64,000 bases of DNA from Lepraria neglecta (Eukaryota; Ascomycota; Lecanoromycetes; Lecanorales; Stereocaulaceae): assembly GCA_033220425.1 (NCBI GenBank), contig CM065650.1:4774001-4838000 (forward strand), read 5' to 3'. The notes beneath the pieces are model-generated. The model did not search any database and was not told the origin of the DNA. It was given only the letters and a program-made list of their open reading frames with translations. The position numbers were made by a program, and so were the translations under genes. Of the stretch, positions 23,463 to 32,438 are shown piece after piece. Position 1 is the first letter of the stretch; each line of letters begins with the position of its first letter.

Positions 23463-24196
23463 ATGCAATTGCAACTTATTCAACACCATTCAATAAGCAA
23501 CCACCTCTCAGATCACGTCCTACCTACGTCCATAATGCCTGCCCACCGATCCACCTCTCCTACCCATCCCTGGGATATCGAAATATCCCGTCCGGCACGC
23601 ATCGATCAAGCCCATAAGGCCTGGCTAGAAGCAGGCAATACAATTAAGAACTTCTCAAAAAGATGAGTAGGGCTGTAATCTCTGCAATGGCTGAGTCTAC
23701 AGTACAAAGCGTCACTAATTCCGAGCTTATTGAGCTTAATAGGCGAAGAAAAGCCAAAGCAAATCGGGTGTAGGGTAACTACGGGGCCGCAAGAGTTATG
23801 AATCAGGATATTATCAATGAGAGAAAGGCAAAATATACTGCTATTAGTCAGGAGAAGGAGTCGAAAAAGAAGGAAAAGGAGTGGAGTCAGGAGCTGAGAA
23901 GGCTGAGGACTATAGGTCCTAAGCTGTTTGCACCTCCGCGACCACCTGCTACACCAAGGCGACGTACTCCAGCCACTCAGCAACCACCCTCAGCAAGCCT
24001 TCTACAACCGATCTCACCCCTACAGCAACGTCGCAGATTAATAGTGGCCCTACGAGTTAGGGTAAGTGGTCAGGATCTACAGCAGGGACGGTGGGCAGTA
24101 CAGAGACAGGAGCCACAGGAGAGCTCTGCGGAGCAAGAGAATCAGCCAATGGGAAGAGGGCAACGTGTCAGAGAGCCTCGCAAGGTTATTGAATAG
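23463..24196 (+). pseudogene. Partial pogo-transposase-like C-terminal tail
   Basis: Plus-strand frames (23463-23666 and 23798-24196, with a frame change at about 23660 and a TAG at about 23771) encode a charged, coiled-coil-like tail: ISRPARIDQAHKAWLEAGN, RRRKAKANRV and NERKAKYTAISQEKESKKKE, ending in a Pro/Gln-rich stretch. The SRPAR...K pattern followed by a basic coil is the usual end of fungal pogo transposases. The HTH and DDE parts are missing, so this is a deletion derivative, or a small companion protein. The first reading is likelier. Confidence 0.4.
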
Positions 24197-24407
24197 TTAG
24201 CTAGCTAAATGGTATTGAATAAGACGTTTTCTGCAATAAAATCGCTAAATATATATTGTTCAGCCCTCTAAGGCGGTGGCTACTTAGGGGTTTGGCTACT
24301 TAGGGGTTTGGCTACTTAGGGGGTTCTATAGGGCTGTGCCAAGAAAGTTCCCTTCCCTAGCCAGGTTCTACCTTGCTTATACACCAGCTCGACCAGGGCC
24401 TACGATT

Positions 24408-25167
24408 TCAAGGACCAAATTCAATCGTCAATCGGCCATGCTCTCCATGACCAAACGACATACCCGCCTTCCCATCCTTCACACACATTGCATCCACTGC
24501 CACCGCCCCAGCCCAAAGATCCATCCAAGTGCCCGTCTCATCACCATCCTCAAGATCAACCATCGCCGTACATACCCCCTCAGGTTCCGTAAATTTCTTC
24601 CCGTCCGGGATCTTGACCATCTTCGCCCCAGTCCTACCCGTCCGCGTGAACACAAAAGGAATCCGTGCTACTGGCAACATGCCTAGCAATATCGAACATC
24701 TGCCTCGATCTACGTATGGCGGATAGGACCGAAATGTCACATCGGGCTTCTACGATCTGACTGTGATACTGAAGCCGCCCTTTTCACCTACGCCTCCAAT
24801 CGTACCCCCCAGTTTCTGGCTATGCATTAGCACGCAAGAGTCCACGATCTCTCTCGCTTTCACTGAGATCTCGGCCTAGGTTGCACTATCCCATTTCGCG
24901 CCTGGACGCTCTCTGATATCGACTGCGCAGAGGCAGTCCGTACTCAGAACGCGATACGGAAGTTGGACTTCAAACTGGCCCATTTTACGCGCACCGAAAG
25001 TAAATCGCGTTTGGTCGTTAGCAGGGATGCTTCGCCATGCGTCTATGTAGCTTTGTGACTTCAAATCGTAGCCATAACGGGTGCCCATACATCTGGGTAT
25101 AGTGGCAGCGAGAAGTGTCGTCTTTGATGCATTAAGTGAAAGCGTGAATGATGAGGTTTGAAATGAG
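24408..25167 (-). pseudogene. Small secreted protein gene, C-terminal part (split by a retrotransposon)
   Basis: Minus-strand frame of a small secreted ascomycete protein family without known function. Typical blocks: SKTTLLAATIPRCMGTRYGY, IPANDQTRFTFGARKMGQFE, LPYRVLSTDCLCAVDIRERP, EISVKAREIVDSCV, TGRTGAKMVKIPDGK, and WMDLWAGAVAVDAMCVKDGK near the end. Two in-frame TAG codons (24876-24878, after KWDSAT, where the family has Trp; and about 24752) break it and fit TGG or CAG hit by RIP. The frame ends at 25167, where the DIRS-type element starts. The missing N-terminus is very probably 29739-29851 on the far side: removing the element leaves the reading frame continuous, with no bases gained or lost. 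An effector-like role is possible but not shown. Confidence 0.65.
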
Positions 25168-25347
25168 TCGCTACAGTGGGACTGTGGGTTAGTGTGTCTT
25201 ATGATCAGATGCGGTTTCAGCCATGCGCCATGACCATAGGCCATAGCGAGAGATCCGTACTTCCTGAGAGCACTATTTGTATGAGTATCCTACCAGCAGT
25301 TGGCTCTTCAGTTGAGTTCATCTCTTTCAGAGCTATAGCAGTTCTTT
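25168..25347 (+). repeat. Split direct repeat A1 (180 bp)
   Basis: Left terminal repeat, starting TCGCTACAGT. The same 180 bp recurs at 29356-29535 (A2) and, more decayed, in the partial copy near 35740-35915. Confidence 0.82.
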
Positions 25348-28300
25348 TCACAGTAATTAAGCCTATACATATATTAGTCCATCTATCCTTTCATCCTATC
25401 TATACTTATATTCTTCCCCCCTCTTTCTAAGTATAAATACCTCAGTATCACCTAGTTATGGCCGTCGCTACACGTAAATCAGCTACCTCTAAGAAAGCCT
25501 CTAAGAAAGCCTCTAAGACGGCCCCTAAGACCTCCTCCAAGAACTGTAAACAAGCCAAAATAGCCACTCGGAGGGATGCTACACCCCCCCCGAATTACAG
25601 GTATCTACTACCTCTTCGGGAACTATCAGCCCAAGCCTCATCGACGAAACACCTCCTCCTAGTTACCGTGATTAAATTCGCGAGTTAGAATACCGCCTGG
25701 CGGCGCTAAAGGACCAGCGCGATTACCAGGATCGCTATCGAGTCTACAAGTTATATAGTCGCCGTTACCGTCATCGTTATCGCTACTTATCTATTTCTAG
25801 TATAGACTCGGAGGAGGGGGATGGCCTAATAGTCTCTTTCAGGTATACCGAAGGTAAGAAACCCTTTCTTAGTCTTTATAAGCGCTATCGTGCCGTTAAT
25901 ATCAAGTATTTTAAGTAAATCTTCTTTGGAACGTTTAAAACGGAATACCTTACAAAGCTGGCCTATAACTATACCAATCATATAGATAGCAATACTATCC
26001 AGGAGACTAACGGGTTAGTATACCTCCTGTAGTGTTTCGAGGTATATAGCTAGGCCGTTTATTACTATACGCACCCTATAGTAAGTATACGGTTGCAGGT
26101 AGCCCTTTCGGACTACCGCCTTCGCCTTGCGGAGCTGTATATACACTATAAATTTGACTCTATCCGCGCATACCATCACGCGTTTATTACTATACGCATC
26201 CTGAGTGGCTAGGATGATCTAGTAGCCTGGTCGATCGACGATAGACGCTGCTCAGACCTCTTAGTCCGAAGGATATCCGTACAGGGCGATACTAGGTTAT
26301 ACGCAGGTAGTAGTGCCTTAAAATCCTCCTCTTCAGGCCTATTCACGTGTAGATCGTTCAATAGCGGCCACTGTCCACGCGACCGCTGCAGGTATCTTCA
26401 TATCTGTTCTATATATTAGTAGAATCACCTAGCGAATACGTACTCAAGGGCTAACTCGGCCTCGAATAATACTAACTTGATATTACTAGCAAATCGAATT
26501 TCCAAGTCGGAATAACTCCTAGAGTACCTGTAGGTACCTATATCGCTACTGTGCGTAGCAGAAGGTTTTCTATACTTACTCGTCGATCTATCCGATCCAG
26601 ATCTACCCTATCAGGGCCCGTTACGCGTTGATAGTTAGTGTAAATAGTTAAAGAATCACCCCGATTAAACCTTCGCTAAGACCCTAGCGGCTATTCTTCA
26701 GAAGGGGGCAAAAATCGGGTATAGAGGTATAGACATCCAATACCTCAGTCAAAACCACTAATCAGCACGTACAGCACCAGATATATTAACTACGGACCTT
26801 CAAAAACAGCTTCAGTATAACTGGTTAACTCCAGTAGACCATTAGACGGAGCCCCGGTACGTCTGTTCGCCGCTAGGCTTGGTCCCGAAGCACGATGGGG
26901 GCTAGAGACGCATTTATAACCTCTCGTTTCTATACGGCAGCTTAGTCAATAATAGTATACCTTATGATTAGGGTGCCTTAGAGTATGTAATATATGATAA
27001 CGCCGTAGATGCGCTGCTGTAATAAGGTCCAGGGGCTTAATTCGTTAAGCGAGACCTGAAAGACGCCTTTCGTCATATTCCAGTAGCTACTTTAGACTAG
27101 TAGCTACTAGGTTTCTACTATAATAGTTTCTACTGGAAAGAACGCTATCTACCCTTTAGTTTACGTATAGTACCGTTCCTCTTTGACCTGTTTATAAAGG
27201 CGGTTAACTGGATTATAACCGCAGTATTACTATAGGCTATAGTATTATACTACTTGGACGATTTCTTCGCCATTCTGGCACTATAAGCCGACGCTATCGT
27301 ATACAGCCATTAATTCGATCAAGTATATAACGAATTAGGCCTGTTAGTTAACTATTCAAAGGATGCGAGAGGTATAAAAGCCGACTTTATAGGAATTGAA
27401 TTCGATAGTATCCTTATATAGGCACGACTCCCTCCGGATAAGCTAGATAGGGTAAGAAATATAGTGTAAGGCCTCCTTAAAAGGCCTATAATCCTATATT
27501 CGGAACTTGAGTCAGTAGTCGGTTTTCTATCATTTGCTGCCAAAATTATAGTTCCAGGAAGGGCCTTCTTAAGGCGACTTTTTGACGTAATTCAGAGGCT
27601 AATGGCTATCCTATATATCACCGTAGCTATAAGGGCTAATCTACTATAGTAGTATACCTTCCTGAAGGACTAGAATAGCCTCAAACTACTATATCACGTC
27701 GTTAGTCGACCATCGTAGTATATATAGACTAACGCCTCTAGGAGGCTTGGTATAGGGGGCTACATTCTTAATCACCCAGCCCATTTATACTCGGTCCAGG
27801 ACGTCTTTAGTATACCGGTCGCTATACGCTATCGTCGTAAAGATATATAATTCAAAGAAATGAAGGCTGTTCTTCACGCAATATAGCTATAGTTGGAACG
27901 ACTCCGGGGATCAAAATTAACCCTTTATTGCAATAACAATACCTATATCTATAGGCTGTATAAATCCTCGATCCGTAGACCAGCCATAGCCCCACTGAGG
28001 GATATAGCTATGCTCACGGCTAGATATAATATCCATTTGGTTCCGGAATGGATCCCAACAGGAGCCAACCAACTGGCTAATAACCTCTCGCGATTCCGAT
28101 ATCGAAAAATCGCTGATAGATACCCTCAGCTAGGTCACCTAGCTATATCCCCGCCGAGTCAGGGCGGGACCTACTATAATCGTAGTATAGTCAGACCGCA
28201 CTGCCACGAGAAGCCGCTCGACTCCTATAGTAGGGGTTAGTAACAAAAACCCGAAAAACGTATACCACACTAACGCAGTTATATATCACCTATTATATAC

Positions 28301-29225
28301 TTAGGGGGAGTATACCTCCCTTCCTAGTGACGGTGAACTTATTAGCTAGCTAGATAGTAGATCTTAGTACGAAACGGGTCAAGGTAAAGATAGTTAAGGC
28401 CTACTTGACAGGCGTTAGATTAACGCATGTAGATATAGGCTATAGGGGCCTCGTAGTATTTTATAACCTATAATTAGAATGTATAATAGCGGGTATACGA
28501 CGCCTATAGGGCGAGGCCGGGACAAAAGAAAGACGTCCTATTACCAAGGATCTACTACTATAGATCCTCCCTTATTTTAACCAGTATAACGAGACTAGTT
28601 CAATATTATATACGACCTTTTGCCTTATATTCGCCGTATTCCTCTGTATAGGGGAGTTTACCTATACCGCAAAAGATCGCAATAATCACGAATTCAGCCA
28701 GTAGTTCCTAACTCGTCGCTCAGTAAGGCTATATAAGAACTATCTAGAGCTCACCCTCCCAGCATCAAAAACGGACCCTTTCAGGCGGGGTATTACCCTT
28801 ACTATCGCAGCTTCCGGCGATAGAGTATACGCAGTTAAGGCGTTACGCCATTTATTCAAGTAGAAGACTGTACTAAATAGTCCCCTCTTCCAGCTAGGAG
28901 GCTCCGTATTTATAAGGGAGATCGCTACGAGTTACCTTCGTTAAGCACTTACATTACTTAGGGTAGAAGGTTATTATTCAGGACACTCCTTCCGTAGGGG
29001 GCCACTACCTCTGTATAAGAGGTAGGCCTTAGTAATAAAGAAATCCAGCTACTAGGGCGATGGAAGTCGGACTCCTATCGTCTATATATAGTTACTTATC
29101 CCGAGCGAATACTTATAGTATCATGTCGGTACCAGCAGCGCTAGTACTAGCGATACTCGCCAGGAGCTACCCTGCGAGGCCTTCCTCGGAAACCCTCTAC
29201 GGGGGCGTTATTTGGGTGTTGTTTG

Positions 29226-29355
29226 GGAGTTTTCTAGCGCTGGGGCACCTGTTATAGCCTTTCTAGGCCTGCTAGCCCTGGCGTTAGACCGCCCAAGCAT
29301 CTATTTACATATCTACTTGTGCCGGTGTATATAGCTTCAGGAGTAAGAATACTAA
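29226..29355 (+). repeat. Split direct repeat B1 (130 bp)
   Basis: Starts GGAGTTTTCTAGCGCTGG and ends AATACTAA, directly followed by A2. It matches B2 (29609-29738) over its whole length with only a few transitions. Confidence 0.82.
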
Positions 29356-29535
29356 TCGCTACAGTAGGACTGTGGGTTAGTGTGTCTCATGATCAGATGC
29401 GGTTCCAGCCATACGCTATGACTATAGGCCATAGCGAGAGATCCGTGCTTCCTAAGAGCACTATTTATATAAGCATCCCACCAGCAGTTAGCTCTTCAGT
29501 CGAGTTCATCTCTTTCAGAGCCATAGCAGTTCTTT
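29356..29535 (+). repeat. Split direct repeat A2 (180 bp)
   Basis: Second copy of A1, sitting between B1 and B2. Same start (TCGCTACAGT) and same end (GCAGTTCTTT). Confidence 0.82.
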
Positions 29536-29608
29536 CCCGCCCACTCGCACCTTATATATAGCCTATATATAGCCTATCTACACTCCAGGTCTATGCCGCC
29601 TAGGCATA

Positions 29609-29738
29609 GGAGTTTTCTAGCGCTGGGGCACCTGTTATAGCCTTTCTAGGCCTGCTAGCCCTGGCGTTAGACCGCCCAAGCATCTATTTACATATCCACT
29701 TGTGCCGGTGTATATAGCTTCAGGAGTGAGAACACTAA
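29609..29738 (+). repeat. Split direct repeat B2 (130 bp), right end of element
   Basis: Second copy of B1. It ends AACACTAA at 29738; the next base belongs to the interrupted host gene. Confidence 0.82.
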
Positions 29739-29851
29739 CTATTGAATGGAAAGGATAGCTGGGTTAAATATTGAAGAGGCAAAGCTGGGTTCGGGGAAGT
29801 GGAACAAAGTCCTAGAACAGCAGCAAAAACGAACAGGGCAAGTAACGATAT
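29739..29851 (-). pseudogene. Signal-peptide part of the split secreted-protein gene
   Basis: Minus-strand frame beginning at ATA 29851-29849 encodes, after the initial position, SLLALFVFAAVLGLCSTS followed by PNPALPLQYLTQLSFPFN, a textbook signal peptide and mature start. No ATG is available just upstream in frame; ATA is one RIP-type change from ATG. The frame runs into the retrotransposon end at 29738. Its phase matches the C-terminal part at 25167, so the two flanks were one exon before insertion. Confidence is moderate because I infer both the lost start and the join. Confidence 0.5.
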
Positions 29852-30584
29852 ATTGCTCTTGGCTCTTGCGAAGTCATGGATTGGTAGAGACGGCGTTTGA
29901 AAGAACTCAAAATCCAACTACTTTCTCAAAACGCGGCTGACGGCTATGCGATATGGTACGGGGTCCGCGTTTTGACATGTGGCTATTCAAAGCGCATGTA
30001 CTGTTGCAGAAAGCGAGCGGCGGGGAACAAATTAGAAGAAGCTACTATAAGCGCAATATGATTGGAGGTCTCCGCTCCTCTAATAGAAGTCTATAGAACA
30101 ATTCAAAATCTAATAGCAGAAGAGATAAATCAGAAGAAGTGAGCTAGAAATAATAAACCAGAAGAAAATTTAAGAGAAATAAACTTGGAATGAGATTCAG
30201 AGCAAGCGCAAACGAAAGGCATATGATTGGACCAAGCGACACTATAGCAGCCCACTTATTGGCAAGCTGTCAATGGAAGAAGCGAGGGTAATTGACGCCG
30301 CCGACCACTAGACCTACTAAACCGGTGGTCTCGTACTGTGCCGTATTAACAGAAAATTCACCGACAGCCATGCTAGCAGGCAGGAAAAGAAATTGTACTG
30401 AGGCGGAGATACCCCTGGCGAGCTGGTGTAGGTTGCCATTATTTCTGGCTCACGATGAAGGGATCGTATTTGTAACGTGATGGAGAGCCAGCCACGCAGT
30501 TGAAAACTGGGAGTTGTTCTTGGAGCTTCTGTGAGTCAATGCGACGATCTTACCTCGCCGTGTCTAATCAAGATATACGTACTT
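29852..30584. other. Intergenic stretch
   Basis: Between the split secreted-protein gene and the hydrolase stop codon. Open frames here are short and not family-like. A purine-rich part (about 30040-30230, with repeated AGAAGA) is the only visible feature. Confidence 0.35.
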
Positions 30585-32000
30585 CTAGAGCCTTGTTGCT
30601 TTTGGCCGCGCCGCGTTCGCTGGCAACTTGACAGCATCGACCCAAGCCTTGCTCATCCGGAGCATACCATCATCCGACTTCTTACTTCCATGCTTACGAA
30701 TGACCGTCTCCTCATCAAGCCATCTCCCAAACCATCTCTGTATCCAATCAGCGGTGGCATCTGCACACTCATCTGGCTGCTCAAAGACCAAAAGATGGTC
30801 GGACTTCGTCAGTACTTTCTTTTCTACCTTTCCCTCTGCCACACCTCCATTACCACCAACGCCAACGCCAGTTGCTTTGACCTTCTTGTCCTGGGAATGA
30901 GGTAGTGACAATGGGCTTTTGCCGCCAAAGACCCATAGCACGCTTGGGCGGAGCTGAGGGAGATTTCGCATGGTGATGAGGCATTCGGGACGGGATGAGA
31001 AGTTTCGCAACTCGATCACGGGGTCCCAATCGGGGAGCAGCAGTCGATCGAGTGTGGCGTTCTGTGGATCAAAGCTGACTTGTGCGTAGCCCCATGCTTC
31101 TTGGTGTTTGCTAGTAGCCAATGTGACAGAATCCGGAGAGATCTTCTTGTTCTTGCTAGGGTCGTAGAGAGCCGTCGGTACGGCTCGCAGGCCATGTCGC
31201 AAATACTTCTCAAGGGCGCGCTGGTCCCATGTTGAAAAAGCCTTCCGTAGTTGCATCTCGGCTTTGGCTCGCGAATCCCAGACGTCACGTCGTATGGTAG
31301 ATCCAAGTGCAGGGTTTGGTCCGCCATGGTTCTCGTCCAATATCATAGATTCGATGAGTACTAGTGTTGACAGGAGACGGGGATGCATGATGGATAGATG
31401 CACGCTAGATTGTATTTGAACTGACATCGTCTGGATTTGGTTGACGAACTTACAGTTGCGCGCCGCCCATACTATGGGCTATACCAATCAGAGGACGAGG
31501 CATGTCAACTCGGAAATGGTTGATCATGTGAAGCAAATCGCGCGAGTAATCAAACCAAGATGCTATTCAGAACCGTCAGCATCTCATCTAGCGCAAGTTG
31601 ATATGTTCGACATGCTGCTGTCTCCTTGCACATCCTCGTTCAAAACACCACTAGCACCCTGGTTGGAGCTGTCTGCCACCCAAATACTGCGCACGTGCAC
31701 GCCACGGGATTGTAAACGAGAATAAAGCTCATCCCAAAAGGGCTCATAGGTCTCCTAAAGCTGCGTTTAATACTATCATCTTTTTTTGTAGACGTTACAA
31801 CTAGCCTTCGGAAACCCATTACCGTGCACGCCTATAATGGTCACAGCATTTTCAGGAACTGGGTCCGGCACATTCAAGGGGACATATTGCTTGATAGAGA
31901 GTTGCAAGGCGTCTTCTTGGCGGTGCCTTGTTGCATTTGGATATTCTCTGATGTGCTGTCCATTGATGACATGCTCAACTGTGGTGAATGCTGTAGCCAT
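30585..32000 (-). CDS. Alpha/beta hydrolase (Lpx1/AKT2-like), four exons
   Basis: Predicted 419-residue alpha/beta-hydrolase of the peroxisomal Lpx1/AKT2-like family, often found in fungal secondary-metabolite clusters; the substrate cannot be read from sequence. Exons: 32000-31806, 31754-31619, 31562-31454, 31404-30585. Their total, 1260 nt, is an exact multiple of three with no stop, so the gene looks intact. Evidence: the N-terminus HVINGQHIREYPNATRHRQE; the oxyanion region IIGVHGNGFPK (about residues 55-65); the nucleophile elbow GIAHSMGG (about residue 141); SIMHPRLLSTLVLIESMI right after. The first two introns (51 and 56 bp) would start with GC rather than GT, and the third starts GTAAGT. 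The C-terminus is ATRL, close to a type 1 peroxisomal signal but with Thr at the first position. The gene is not RIP-damaged and lies tail-side to the retrotransposon and head-side to the adenylation gene's 3' end. Confidence 0.8.
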
Positions 32001-32438
32001 GAGACAACCTTATGGATATTTCAATGGTGTTGGATAATATTGCGGGAAGCTCTCTGCGGAACCACATATACGTTTAGAATGATTGTTGTTATATGGCTGA
32101 GAGAATCCTTCGAGAGGTCCACTTGGGAATGGAGTGAGAGGAAGTAATATGAATTCTGATTGCGCCATTTTATTCCGCGTTCGCTGTCACGTGATTGTAA
32201 TAAAACGATGAAACATTTAGCCTTATACTGATCATGTATTCAATGTGGCGCGGCTTTTTTTGCCACGTCGCGACTTTCTTCAAATTCCAACAAAGGAAAC
32301 AATTTACGTTACAGTGAAGTTCCATACAGCAACGAGATAAGTACAAAAGTACCAAGCGCGCCTCGCTAATTTCCTAGGCTTCGAGGCAACTAGCTCATGA
32401 GATTGAGATTGAGACGGAGACGCAGACACATTTTCATG
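32001..32438. other. Spacer between hydrolase start and adenylation-gene stop
   Basis: Holds the promoter of the minus-strand hydrolase gene and the 3' end of the adenylation gene. I looked here for a carrier-protein domain continuing the adenylation gene and found none (no GGDS-like motif in any frame). Confidence 0.45.

Larger units (their letters stand above)
21230..24336. mobile_element. Pogo/Fot-like element (outer), containing a second one
   Basis: Outer ends read CAGCCCTAGAAG (from 21230) and its inverse TATAGGGCTG (to 24336). Inside each end are copies of CCCCTAAGTAGCC, once or twice at the left and three times in inverse at the right (24265-24325), a subterminal repeat of the kind transposases bind. 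A second element occupies 21280-23438, right beside the left end. What remains of the outer element is its right part, with a frame resembling a pogo-transposase C-terminal tail. No clear TA target duplication is seen at the outer ends, so the exact boundary is tentative. Confidence 0.6.
25168..29738 (+). mobile_element. DIRS-order (Ngaro/PAT-like) tyrosine-recombinase retrotransposon fossil, about 4.57 kb
   Basis: Plus-strand element with split direct repeats in the order A1 - coding - B1 - A2 - B2: A1 25168-25347, B1 29226-29355, A2 29356-29535, B2 29609-29738. Coding parts in order: a Lys/Ser-rich gag-like start at 25458 with a CCHC/CCCH-type finger (SFNSGHC...CRYLHIC, about 26355-26405); reverse transcriptase (VKRDLKDAFRHIPV near 27048, YYLDDFF near 27250); RNase H (about 27700-28110, with GANQLANNLSRF); and a tyrosine recombinase (about 28260-29150, with the YSGHSFRRG active-site block near 28975). 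No target duplication and no DDE integrase, as expected for the order. It looks structurally whole but the coding region has a dozen or more breaks. It is younger than the host gene it split and RIP has acted on it. Confidence 0.8.

Noticed and set aside
20680-24336. Common origin of the 241-bp MITE and the pogo-like pair because both contain TAGGGCTG
   Set aside because: In the MITE the octamer is about 50 bases inside the end, not terminal, and the ends differ (GAAGGGTCCAC); the match may be chance.
24336-24726. Plus-strand frames of 116 and 65 codons
   Set aside because: They are antisense shadows of the secreted-protein frame, which alone shows family blocks.
28260-29160. Tyrosine recombinase as a Starship captain
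   Set aside because: It lies downstream of RT and RNase H in the same element and between split direct repeats; captains are at the 5' end of large cargo elements and have a different (DUF3435) architecture.
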